A stretch of 64,000 nt of DNA from Phytoseiulus persimilis (Eukaryota > Arthropoda > Arachnida > Mesostigmata > Phytoseiidae): the NCBI GenBank assembly GCA_037576195.1, contig CM075102.1:11470001-11534000 (forward strand), written 5' to 3'. Under the pieces are notes generated by a model. That model had not been told where the DNA came from. It worked only from the letters and a program-made list of their open reading frames with translations, and made no database searches. Numbering within the stretch: the stretch's first letter is position 1; every line of letters begins with the position of its first letter. Positions 14,218 to 26,151 of the stretch are shown one piece after another. The translations under genes were made by a program, and so were the position numbers.

Positions 14218-14282
14218 TCGCGAGCCGGGTCGGGGCCTGTATGGCGAAGGGTCGACCATGAAGGCCCCGACCCGGCTCGTGA
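14218..14282. repeat. Perfect 18-bp GC-rich inverted repeat (strong hairpin)
   Basis: Arms 14221-14238 and 14262-14279 are exact reverse complements (cgagccgggtcggggcct). After a mismatch the inner bases pair again (tatgg with ccatg, one G-T wobble), leaving a loop of about 10 bases. The folded RNA would be an approximately 65-base stem-loop, similar in size to a miRNA precursor. Confidence 0.6.
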
Positions 14283-17200
14283 ATATTCAGGACCATTGCG
14301 ATAGTTATGCTATGATGGATTCGTGCGTCCGGGGACAGTCTGGATTGAGATTTTGGGTGAAGTCGATGCCGATTGACGGACGGATTTGTCAATCGATGCA
14401 CGAACGCCAATAAGTTTACGTCGTATGCGTTCATGGGAAGCTGCACGAACACATATCTATCGAATTATTTGTTCAAACGCTCCTCACAACCATTCTGTCG
14501 ATCATTCAGGGATCCGGTCTCCCAAAGAATTTGTCGGATCCGTTCAGATCGCGGAGCTCAGATTTCCAATCGCCTGACTTTAAACACTGGATAGGAGGGA
14601 TCTCTTCGGAGGCATCGGGCTCTGAATTTGCCCGGTGCTTCGATGCGAAGCCGGTTCCTCTGGAACAACTCTCTCCACTAGCGACCGCTCGGAAAACTAT
14701 CGCATTACCTCAGGCTATCTCCCTGTTGTTGAGTCCGGATTCATGGAGCCGCTTATTTTGTCCCGCGGCATCTCGTTCGAAAAAGCCGGAGATCAAAGCG
14801 GAGAAGTTTCGCAGTCAAACATCTCTGAATGACAAGGTTGGCCCGACTTCGACGTTCAATATGGTTGAGAGATTCAAATGGTGTTATCTTGCTCAGAAAA
14901 TGTGTTTCCCACTCCTTTCGAGCGACCTCGAGCGGATGTCACCTTGACGGCTTTTGCTGACCCCGTCCGATGATTTTTTGAGTGGAAAGGGGAGAATCCG
15001 ACTTTTGTAGAACCTGAGTAGGTATAGAACGAAAACTGCTGATACCTATCAACAGGGCGTGTTCAAACCCTCGACTTCGGTTGAGAAATTGGAGATCGGT
15101 TCGGAACCTCTTTGAAGTATGCGCAGACTCAGCTTCATGCATATTCCGACTCACATCCAGAGAGATTGCTGGATTTTCACGTTATTCTCATGCATGAACT
15201 CTATGGCCTCACTGATTAGATGAGTTTTCTCCTCTGATTTCGATTAAGGTTGTGTAGGGAACTAACAGCGCCAAGCGGTGGAAGAGCTAAAGCGCTTTGC
15301 TCTTAATTTGCAGAAACTGGAGGGGAGTGCAGTTTGCCCGAGGAGGCGTTGCAAGACTCGCCAGCTCGAATGTACTATATGAGTAAGTGCTTCCTGCTTT
15401 TGCCACTCATTCCCCGTACTCCTGTAGGAGATTGAGGCTGCGGCTACGCCTCATCCCGCCTTCTCTGGTATTGCGGCCCGTGGCTCCATGCCGTGAGCGA
15501 GGCGCTCGGTTGTAGTTTATTCGAAACGCTGGTTCGGTCGTCATTGGGAATTGTGAGCGGAAGGGGCTTACCATCAGGTCTGGGTGTCCGACAGCTCTCA
15601 GCGTTCGTTCTCCAGAGTGAGAGTTTACGCTCGACTGGCGAGCTCCGTGCGCATCCGACAATTTCTCGACGCACGCAAATTCGGGGGAAAGATGGATGCT
15701 CTGCTGAATTCCCATCATCCAGCATCGCCATCACTTCCTCCGCTGTCGGTGGTTGTCGGCAGACGAGTGCCGAGTGTGAATATCTCTTTCTGATCGATTC
15801 CGAAGATGTTCGTGTCCGAGCTCCGACTGGTCATTTGCTCTCCCGTTGTCACAGTTCGTCGCCGTCACTTTCTATTTCCCTCTGAATTCGAAGAGCACAA
15901 GAGTTCAGATCGGAGCTCCGCGAAATCATTTTCGGTTGCGATGTGGTGCACTGGGGCCCGGGGTGCCAATCGAGGAGAAAAATTGCGATAGCCACGGTAT
16001 GATTCAAGGCCACATAACGGATGGGTCAGGAGTGAAGGATTCACCCCATCTCAGACTCTGTGGCGGACGCTGGGCAAATCCTCGGTCGGAGCGAACCCGA
16101 ACCAATGCATTTCGGGAAACGCTTCCTGCGAGCTTTCCTGCAACCTCGAGACGAAATCGCGAGACGAATCTCCCGGTGGGCTTTTGAACAGGAGCTGAAT
16201 CTCACAGACTTTACACAGAGCTCCTAGGCCATCCTTGACAACTTCCTCCACCACAATTTTTCCGGTTCTTCGTGAGGTCTGAAAGCTTCGAGCTGAACGC
16301 GCTCTTAGACTTGAACAGGCACCGCCAATCGTGAGAGAAAGAATACCATGGGGGACGGGAGGGAGTGTTCCTTAGGAGTGAAGATCCTGACACATTCTCA
16401 GAAACTCGAATGGAGTGAGTGATTCGGGAGCCTCGTCGCGCCGACCTCGGCCATCAATTCTCTTTGATCAGTCGACTTTTTATCAGATGCGTCGACGATC
16501 AGCTGGCTGGACACGATGCAAGCCTCGGATATCTGAGACCGCCTCTCCAGTTTGCACGACATTTATCGAGCGAAGCAATCGGCGGGTGAGGGAGCCGAAA
16601 GCGAAGCCATTCAGGGCGTATCAGAGTATTTGTTCATCGCGGGAAGGAACCGAACACAGCCGTAAACAAAGCGCGTAAAGTCGACGTTAGCAGCGTACGA
16701 TGCATTGAAGAATGCAAGGGTCCCGGCTCCCCATCCACGAGAACGACCGACCAACCAATGGAGCGACTGTGGCGCCCTCGCTGGGGTTTCCATGAGATGG
16801 AGCTGTGCATCCTCTCACTCGGTCTCCGACTCCCGAAGTGGGAGCACACACGTGTACTTCTACTCCCTGCGGAGAACCGTTCTCAGTAGCTGTTGTTTTC
16901 CTTTCTAGTGAGTTTGGGCGAGTGACCGAGGTAGCAGTGTCGTGTATCAGCCGTGTGTGTCCCTGCTGCAGATTTGGAGTCTGTGTGTTGGTTGCAACGG
17001 ACGCGCGTTTCGTCCGTTGGGAGGCGACTCGCAGCGGCAGTGTTAATTGGGCAACGAGAAGAATTTCGATGGATTTCTCCCTTAGTCTGAACTGAGAGAC
17101 CATGACATCGGCGAAGGCCGCGCAGCATGTCGAGTGCGGTGTTCGATCACGACCGTACAGCGAGTCGGAATCAAGACCTGTGACCAAAACTCAACGTAGT

Positions 17201-18139
17201 GAAACGAAATTCTGTCAATCTGACCGCACGTGATGCGGAATAACCTTTCTCCCTCGATCTCCCCCCTCTCCCCGACACGAGAATGCGAGCGAGATCGGGA
17301 ACGATGTTGAATGCTCAATTTTCTGCCAGTTGAGCCGCGGACTCAACGGGTTGAAAAACAGCTGGTGCTTGGAATTTATCGAGCATTCCCCGAACAGAGC
17401 GTCTAGACGCCGGAAAGTCGGCCAGACAAAGACCGGGCCAACGAACGAGCAGGCGAGCCTTCCTGGAGGCTCTTCGCCATGACTGAATTTTGGAGCGGCG
17501 CAAACTTTCCTCCCGTCCTGAATCAAATTCGCACAAACGACGACGTCGAGTGTGCGAATGTTTTCTCTGCCATCAGATAGGCAATGTGTTATCTGGATTG
17601 CCTCAACTCCTCCTTCCCTCGCCCGGTGTCTCTGAAGGCTTTCCTTCGACTGCCGTTCCCTCGAACGTTTCCGATGATTGTTCCAACGACCGTGCTGGAC
17701 CGGTCCGAGGATGACCGATCACGTCCTTGTGAAGTTCTGATTTGTGTTCCGACGACCTTCATGTAGGTTCAGACGCTGTCTCGGACGCAGCTCGAAATTG
17801 TTGGCACCGAAGTGAACGCTCGAGACGCCGATCTCTTTGTTGCGAGAGATAGCAAACGTTTGGAGCAGCTGGCACGGTGATTCGTGAGGTTTTTTTGCTC
17901 TCGTTCGGCACAACATCGTTTGAATTCCCTCCGTTCCATTCCTGTGATATTGCGTTCTCAATTCGGGCGAGGAAACGAGCCCAAAGACCCGCTCTCAAGA
18001 GTCTCCGCCCCTGCCCCGCTGAAAAACTTCGATGGAAATAGTGAATTGTCAGGAATTGCCTCAGACCCCGCCCGTTTCCACAGTTTGCTGGTTTGGTCGT
18101 CCGCGCGACGGAATGCAGAATGCACGTTGAACGCGCGTC

Positions 18140-18440
18140 ATGATCTATCGGTACATGTACCTGGTCAAGAAAGACGGTCACGAGTCCGACTGTGAGGACT
18201 CGAGCTCAGGCGATGAGCTCGAGCGAGGACTTGATCCCCAGACTCGGCCTGAGATCAATAAAGGTAAGGAACCTACGTGATCACCTGCATCGACGAAACT
18301 TTCTACGCTTAGGCCACGGGCGAAACGTGCGCTTCCAAGCCGTCGGCTCCAGGGCGGCTGGGGTGAAGTTCAGAGCTGAACGAGTTCGCAGCGCGGACCC
18401 CAACTCGGGTTATTCGAGACCCCGAACTCTGTCACTCTGA
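18140..18440 (+). CDS. Tentative small two-exon gene, 83 aa, unknown function
   Basis: ATG 18140 has an in-frame TGA 12 bases upstream. The first exon (18140-18263) reads MIYRYMYLVKKDGHESDCED followed by a Ser/Glu-rich acidic segment and ends at aaag|gtaagg in phase 1. A 49-base intron ending in ctttctacgcttag leads to exon 18313-18440, a basic Arg/Ala/Ser-rich stretch with stop TGA. The first exon looks strongly protein-like and has a good donor; the choice of second exon is weaker, since other phase-1 acceptors exist downstream (for example before 18,500). Function not recognised. Confidence 0.4.
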
Positions 18441-21400
18441 GAACCTCCCTGAGGAGAAATATTCCGTTATCCCACGGAGCCCCGATATTGCAATACCAGG
18501 TTTGGAGCGGATTCATGACCACGTCCGAGGAATTTGTCGTTCCGCGAACTTCGTTTGTCCATCTTCCTCCGAGTGAAATCTTCCGTCGATTGTGCTCCAC
18601 GAGGCGTGGAGTTCCGGTGGCTGGATTGAACTCGGCATCCGCCTCCAAACAGCCCATTACGCGTTCGGACATGTCGTGTCAAGTTGCTGGAGGTCTCGAT
18701 GATGCCTCCTTCGAAGGCTCCCACGGCTGATACTCGGCACGTCTCGACCGCTGCGTGACAACGTCGCGGCTTTCAGCGGAGTTCGAGCTTATTCTCCGAG
18801 CAACGATTGTTTGTGGAGCTTAAACTCCTCCGGGGATTTGAAGCGCGCTCGGACTCCTAGAATAGACCAAACACTAATCCCAGAGGTTCAGAGTGGGCAA
18901 GTACCGGAGCCGCAGTGCAAATAGGATGAAGACTGGAAACGGGTTCCGCTCCGTTCGTTGGCCCGTTTCCGCTCCTCCAGCGGGTGACGAATCTCGTTGA
19001 GAACTTCACAGAGTAGGCGAGTGCGTTGATCACCCGCGGCGTCAGAGATGAAGGATCTCGGTGACGATCTCCGAGTCAGAAAAGACAACGACGGCTCGCG
19101 GCGCCTTCGACAGAGAGAGGAAAAGCGTCAGCTCGTAGCAACGCTGCTCCATGATCCCCAGGAGCTCATCTCCATCCGACCGTTCGGCTCCTCCGCAAAG
19201 CTCCGACGATCATTTGAGCTGATCGCTGAAGATGTTAATTTTTCCCCGATAGAGGGGTGCGGAGTCGGCGTATTGTTCAGAGACGCCTGAAGGCTTAGGT
19301 TTCTCCTCCGTTCGCGAGATTGCCGCGAGATACACCGGGGACCAACACGCTCACACCCGCCAGCTGTTTTGAGGATCCCGATCCGGTCATTTAGCGATTC
19401 GCTTCCTCGTTGCTCTCCCGTTTCCGCCATGCTCTGCTTTGCTCAGATATTGGACAGCGGGAAGAGAAATTGACAGCGAAATTAAAGCATGGGCTGTCCG
19501 ACGGGCATGAGTACGAGCTTTCCTCGTTCAACGTATACGGAACCCGCCGCAGCTCAGTCAGGCAATGAAGAAGAGGGCGGCACGCGCGTGAAGCGCGAGC
19601 TGCTCAATTTTCTTGACGTGGCCGGGGAACGCTGTGGTCAGCGACTCAAGGCCCAACTTCGTTAACGCCCATTACAGGGATCTTTGCTCTCTCTCTCTCA
19701 GCTCGTTTCACCCCTCCTTTTACCACTCACCTTTTGGAGGTTCAGCCTACCGCCAAACTCGTAGTCTTCCCCATCTACGACCTCGTTGTTCCGGGCCCTT
19801 CAGGCTCTTCCCTCGTCGGCTGCTTTCGTTCGAGCCGTCTCCCCCTGATATTCTATGGTCTCAATTGCCACGTCCCCTTTCTCTTACTCCTGGCTCCCGA
19901 CAACTCATACTTCCTGTGCTGTTCCCAATTCGTGCTCGACCTTTTTCCCGAATCGTACGCTCGAACTCTTGACTTCGGTCGAAATGACTCGTTTTCCGCC
20001 TAGGAACTCACCTCCTATTACAGGAGCTTACGCTGAGGAGTTCTCGAGGCGCCACTTCATTTGACGGTGCAGCTGACGGCACATCCGATCCTCGCAGGCT
20101 CCTAACCTCATGTCCACTTACCCTGATGGAAGACCGATGTTGAAGGAGGTGCACGAGTGACAGAGGATGGAAGCGGCAAAACTGAGCTGGCTGGCCGCTC
20201 GTTCACGCGTGACTCTCCCCCGGCAAAGTTGTCTTCGCAATTCGTTGGCTTCCAGCCCCGGGCACTCTGCGGGAATCATGCCTCCGGCGGTTGAAGAGCT
20301 TGTCGGGCGTCGGCTGTTAATGCCCTGTTTTGAATTCCGCGAAAAATTCATCGCGTTCCCGAGACCGCCGACAGCTTGCTCTGATATATTTTTTCCACCG
20401 AAAGCTACACTACGGTTCGTATCGCACTTGTTTTGAACAGTTCTTCAATACAAAGTTCGAGAGCTTTCCCAATGGTTTGGTGGCCCGATCCCACGATCTG
20501 TCTGACTCGGGATGGTGAAATCTTGAGCCAGAGGAGTACCGTATTTCTCTTGATAAAAATTCAGTATGAGGGCTGTCTCTCTTTATACTTCAAAATCGAC
20601 CCCGGCAAGAACATGGAGTGCTTGAATATGAAGAAAAATTACCCCGGAAACTTATTCTAGTAGAACTCCGCGGTCGGAGCTGTCGACCGGACTAATGAGA
20701 CTCCCCTTGAGAGTTGGTCAGCGTCGAGAGAAACGCGAGAATATGATTATCCGACCACCCGAGATGTGTCAGGACGCGACTTAGATCCTTGGGAACGTTA
20801 CTCGAAAATCGTCGACTGCCCAAGATCTGATTCCCACCTTAGTTCGGGATGCCGATCACTCGTTGTGAAAGCTGGTCGTCGCAGAAGCCATTCTGACGCA
20901 TCCAAAGCAGATCCCGGACAGAAATCAGTTTCTCTCTCTCGCACAAAATGGTGACTACGTCATCCATCCGGGTGGAAAGCTCGAGGATTTCAGTCACGTC
21001 GAGTCGATAGTGATATCCGAGGTTTATCACTGAATGGGAGCATGAGGGTGCTCCATGTTTTCCCGGGAACCGTTTCTCGAACTCATACTTCGGCTGATTC
21101 CAATCAAGCCTCGAATTTTCGACCTCCGTGATGCTCTGTCGGGGCGAGAAGCTCAAAATAATGGTCACGCGCTCATTTGGAAAGATCCGGAGGGGATCCT
21201 GCCTCATGCGACAGATGCAGGGACAGAACGTGGCCTCAAGTCAACCCGAGGTCGAATTAGGAAGGACAATCCTACACACGGTTTCAACATATGCACATGT
21301 CGCGCATGTCTGGTGGTCGAGGCGGTATCTGATCTCCTCGAGAGTTACGATCGTTGGGAACTCCTTAAGATTTTGAGAACCTTTCTTTACGTGGAGCCGA

Positions 21401-24232
21401 TTCGGGAGGCCGCTTGAAAGCATTGCAAGGACGTAGTTAATGGATGAAGATGGATGATTCCACCTTCTTCCAAGTCCTTCTGCGTCTCCTTGTGATCGCG
21501 TTGGTCAATATCCGCCCATGAGGTGGTCGATACAAGAGTCGCGAGGGAGGCAAGTAGCGAAAGCGATTCTGAGACTCATTGCCGCTCGCACTTGTCACTC
21601 CACATCTACTGCACCACGGCCATTCAGAGGCCGCAGTCAGTGAGTCACGTGATTCGGAAGTATCCATTCTGTCACGGCCGCCGTCCAGAGAGGTCAAATG
21701 ATATCGCATAATGTGTCGCATGGAGCTGCGGAGAATCTCTTGTTCGATTTCGATCCTCTTCGCGTCGCCATCTTGAGCTCCGGCGAGTTCCAAATGGTTC
21801 CCTCTTGGTCCTCTCGTCCAGTAGAGTGTACTCCGAGGAATTGTCTCAGTCGATGACGCGGAAAATTGCGTGACCTACTCGGGACGACAGGAATCGACTA
21901 ATAGATGGAGGGGAGCAGCACTATTCCTGCTGACCCGGATAATTATTCATCAAAACTGCTCGTCCCGCTCGAGGCTGCGACAACACGGATTATCTTTTTC
22001 AGCTGTAGAATAGTTTCGTTGCCACTGTAACCGTGCAGCGCGCGACGTTGCAGCATGTTACTTCGGCAGATAAGGAAACGGAGAGGGGCTCGAGGAACCA
22101 CGTAGGATGATAAGAGGAGCGCTCAGAATTATCTCAATCGGGTTCAGACGCTGTCTACGGCGTTCCGAGTGCCTCAAGCCATACTTTTTCCTGTGATGAT
22201 CGCCGTTCGCTAGAACCTGATTCAGTATTTGTGAGCGTCATCTTCGCCGACCGCCCCGCCGAGGCGGCGCCCCAGTTCGCACCTCCAGACGCTCAGCCCC
22301 TGAATGAGCTGCCGAGGACGGAAATAGCGAGCACGAACGATTCAATCCGCTGGAGCTCCGGCGAGAGCTTGACCGACGCTCGCTATCGAGAGATGCGATA
22401 TTTCCCCGAGCTCAGGCATCGTTTGCTATTCCGTGAGTTCTCATCCTTGGATGACCGCTTCATGTGAAAGCGAACAGGCTCAGTGTACTATTTGAAACGT
22501 GGTTCCGTGATGTTGTTGAGATCGTTGCTCTGATTCTCTTTGCGTCTGTTTGCACTGTCCGTCGCCAGCTTGAATGAAGCACTCCTGTATTTGTAAGCTT
22601 GCGGGAAAGCGGAGAGCTGTCTGCGATCACGTGATTTATGAGTTTGACGGAGACCCGTAATTATTCCGTCAGCAGGAGTTGCAAACAGATTGTTCCTCTT
22701 CAGAGAGTCCATGCCCGGACGCCGGGAATGGCTGTGCGGAAAAGTTGGGGGATTCTTCCCCTTCTTCCGCATTCGGAGTGAGCCGTGGGCTCGTCCCGCA
22801 AACTGGAACTCCCTCTCACCTTATCCTCTTCGTCCGATCGAGAGATTTTTCCCACTCAGACTCGTTGCCCCAGATGAATTCTCACAATGACGTTCGCTCC
22901 TACGGAACCTTTTTCCGTCCCGAAAATCGTGGCCTGGAAGTTTCTACCCCCGTGAGACACAACTCGGGGGAACTAAGTGTGCGCGATCTCTCGACTCGGG
23001 TGCCCGCCGACTCGCTTATTGAGCCCGATCCTTCGGGAAAACAACCCCGTTCCGAACAATTGTTCTCCCTCTGGGAGAAAACGCGCAAAAAAAGGCGGGC
23101 CGGTTACAAACAAAGCGGCTCGCCATTCAATACAGCTCTTCATGTGCGGGGCTCGGCCCATGAAGCGTGGCCGTGAGTGCATCGCGGAGTGTTTCGATCG
23201 AGATTTTCCAATCAAACATCTGCCGCGCCGAGGAACAAAGTTGCGGAATTCGTGGCGGCTGGATTTTTTTCACTCGTTGGGCTCCGAATAGTCCCGGATG
23301 GAACCGCTCGACATGTACTCGTTGGGAAGCCGCATCCTCGCGGCGCTCAAACTCATTCAGAAAATGGCCCGTTGTGTTCGCGCCAGGAATTATATTCGCC
23401 GGGAGCTCATACGATGAGCGCAGGCCAACCATTGAGGGCATACACGCACCCGAGGTCGGGGTTTATTGTGGCCAGCTCACTACAAATAGGCATACATGGG
23501 AGGCCCGGACAGTAAGGGGTCCGCTCCTCGGGAATCGGGCTGGGTGGGTTAGCGGAGAGATGCTTCGACTCCGGGAATCTGCCCCCTGCAGACTGCCAAT
23601 CGCCGCGCGAGAGAGTGGGAGACCCCTATCGTTACCCAACTGAGCGGATGCCGAATTTAGCTTTTAGTGGGATACGGGAAGCCCTTTGAGATCATCATCA
23701 TTTATATCATGCGTCCACTGTGGCGTCTGCTGAGCATTAAAAATTCCTGCCCGATCCATTCATACGATGGAACCGAACGGATGGTCTTCGAAGACGCTCA
23801 TTTGTCTCTATGGTCGCTGGCGAGAGGTTCAATCCATACAGAACTGAATACGCCGCCGGCCACATTCCCGATAGCCTGCCGTGTATTGCCCATCACGCGC
23901 AGGATTCCTCTCGAGCCGCGGGGCACGCATTCGATCCGAAAAATATATTTTCTACGAGAGTCGAATGAGAAGCCAGCCATGGGAAGCAGGGGAGGGGTGC
24001 GGCGGATCCAGATTTAGGTTGGGCAGTGGCGGCTCCGGCGGGAACCCGAGGAATCTGACACTTCTCGGCCTTCGGTACCGAAGCTCTCGGCCGACCGCTG
24101 ACGGTCAGGCAAAGACCTCCAACTGCTCAGTGATTCAAAATGCGAACTTCAGCGATACCCGAGACGCTTTTCCCCTCCCTCAAAGGAGGAAAATCTCACA
24201 GAGATCTTTACGAAGAGCGAATGACGAATTGA
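18441..24232. other. No supported gene
   Basis: Short frames on both strands, including the doubtful 80-codon frame at 19,048. A 77-codon minus frame (20,118-20,351) ends at a possible gtaagt donor but could not be extended. Confidence 0.35.
19048..19290 (+). CDS. Small open frame, 80 codons, doubtful
   Basis: ATG 19048 follows an in-frame TGA by 24 bases and opens a mixed, charged frame (MKDLGDDLRVRKDNDGSRRL ... FELIAEDVNFSPIEGCG) to TGA at 19290. Composition is protein-like, but a 100-codon minus-strand frame overlaps it, no homology is evident, and an 80-codon frame is expected by chance in this much 50% GC sequence. Confidence 0.2.
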   Translation: MKDLGDDLRVRKDNDGSRRLRQREEKRQLVATLLHDPQELISIRPFGSSAKLRRSFELIAEDVNFSPIEGCGVGVLFRDA

Positions 24233-26151
24233 GTGGAGCGAAGAACGCTAGCCGCGATGCGGGCCTTGATTCCGTTCGGTCTTATCCGCTCGCGAGAGAG
24301 CCTCTGCGGACTGAGCAGGTTAGATTGGAAATTTCCGTTCTTCGGGTGCAAAATGTTCCGTTCGCGAGCTGAGTTTGTGTTTTGGGTACTGCTGCGAAAT
24401 CCGGGGGAGTTCTCCCATGCCTGCGCTGTTATTCATCATGTGCGAGTTGACGCCAATGCGCCTGCTGGGGGTTCTTTCACTCAAGTCCAATACGAGCGTT
24501 CCCAGGAACTGAACAGAAAATCTTCAGTGTTCAATCCGGAGGACCGCAGAAAAGCGTTGTCTCGGAAGATCAGAGCCGTTTTCTCAGATAATAAAGTGTC
24601 CACATGCTTCGAAGACGATGACGATTCCAGAATTCAGTTGCAACTGAACACTCTCCACGAGATTCGTGTGCTAAACTCGTTGATATTCCCTCCGGTCTCT
24701 CGCTGTGAGTGCAAGGGAGTGTGCTCGGGGTTCATTAAGGAGAATAGCTGGACGGAGGAGCATTCACTCCACTTGCATTCGCGTGTCTGTGTCGAGTCTT
24801 AGGCGATCCTGGGCAACGAAAAGAACGCTAACGACAGCAGCAATAGGAACAACGGAAAACCTATGTCCATCATCCGGACCGGTGGGTATCTTCTGTTCCG
24901 TACGAGCTCATGGGAGATATCCTCGTCGCCTCGACGAGAGGCAACGGTTGAGAACGTCGGAACAAAGTACATCATCGCTTTCGAATCGACTTTGTTTGAG
25001 CTGGGTCGATTCCTTCCGGCCGGTGCTTGTAAATTGTGCGAGCCGCGCCGTTTGAAAGAGAAAGAAAGTGGAAAATACAATGAGCCACCTCCTGGGATTC
25101 TCATGAAGGGTCGCTGCCACTTCATGAGTCCCGAGCGAACGCAAGCAACCCACCGACAGACCAGCCAGACGAGTGGCTGACTGTTTTGGTCGTTTGTGGG
25201 GCAGCGCCGACTCCGAGTGGAAGTACGGAAAAGTTGCACACGAAGCAAAAGCGTGGCTCGCTGGAGGTCTATTATAGAACGAACAGCCATGATGACGACA
25301 GCTACCGCGACACCGTGGCGATCTCAGAGAAGAAAAATGATTCGCAGCCACGGGCAGCGCCTTGGTCCGAATGGAAAGCTGCATCTGGGAAAAGCTGCTC
25401 GGAGCGGGTGAATTTTCCGGGGAGATCGCACGCCCCCGGTGCTCCCGCTGGGCTGCTGTGTCATATGGAATTGTTTCGGGTACTCAAATCAGACCTTGTA
25501 CGTCTTCATCAACGGAAAATTCCAATGCGACAAGGGACACCTGGCCGAGGAGCAGGTTGGGTCGTCTTTGATCGTTGGACGGGACGAATGTCAAACGATG
25601 GATGCCACTTCACCCTAATTGATTCGTCCCGGCTGCTCCTCGACATGTCATACCCGTCAAAGCCTTCCATTGCCCCAGGAGTGCCCCGCGTTGCTCGTGT
25701 CGCGGCGAGCGAGATATGTCACTGGAGTGAGAACTCGACACATTTCCGCGTGTTGTCCCGAACGCCGAGGGCCTTCAGCCGATTGTCTTGGCTTCGCTCG
25801 AGTTGTGTCGTGAATCCTGATGTGAGCCATTTTCTCAACTCATTCACTTTTTCTTTCCAGGCGACCGGAATCGGGACCAAGTTTGCCAGCCGACTGGTGA
25901 GTGTGCATGACAACTCCTACTTGCTATTCTCTCAAACAATCCTCAGTCGGGAAACTTCGAGTCCAAGCCCGAAGCCGTCACACTTTTGCCCGTTGGGCGC
26001 TCACGGCTATCTCAGAAACACCTCCGGCGAGGAGTCATCATCGGCGGGGACGGACTTCGAATTTCCTAGAATGTCGCTGCAGAGAGTTCTTGCGTGTGCC
26101 CGGGAGGAAGGATGCTATATTCATACACAGGAAAGCAATGGTCCTTGCTGA
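24233..26151 (+). pseudogene. Unresolved coding-like block, possibly a broken or heavily spliced gene
   Basis: Unusually long plus-strand frames follow one another: 189 codons (24,233-24,802), 105 codons (24,863-25,180) and 321 codons (25,186-26,151). A 321-codon frame is far beyond chance at this base composition. In another frame, 25,470-25,600 reads CFGYSNQTLYVFINGKFQCD and later SSLIVGRDE, which recalls the beta-strands of pentraxin/LamG-like domains, and then hits a stop. Minus-strand frames of 158-163 codons also occur, one ending in a hydrophobic tail (GFPLFLLLLSLAFFSL). I could not build one consistent model; a decayed gene, many tiny exons, or two overlapping genes are all possible. 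Confidence 0.3.

Larger units (their letters stand above)
10518..18139. other. No supported gene apart from the hairpin at 14.2 kb
   Basis: Only overlapping short frames. A 130-codon plus frame at 15,493-15,885 and a 166-codon minus frame at 16,687-17,187 are the longest; neither shows a domain or good exon boundaries. Confidence 0.35.

Noticed and set aside
24799..24870. Minus-strand hydrophobic tail (GFPLFLLLLSLAFFSLPRIA) as a GPI-anchored or membrane protein end
   Set aside because: The upstream minus frame is not convincing and the plus-strand frames look more protein-like; left as part of the unresolved block.
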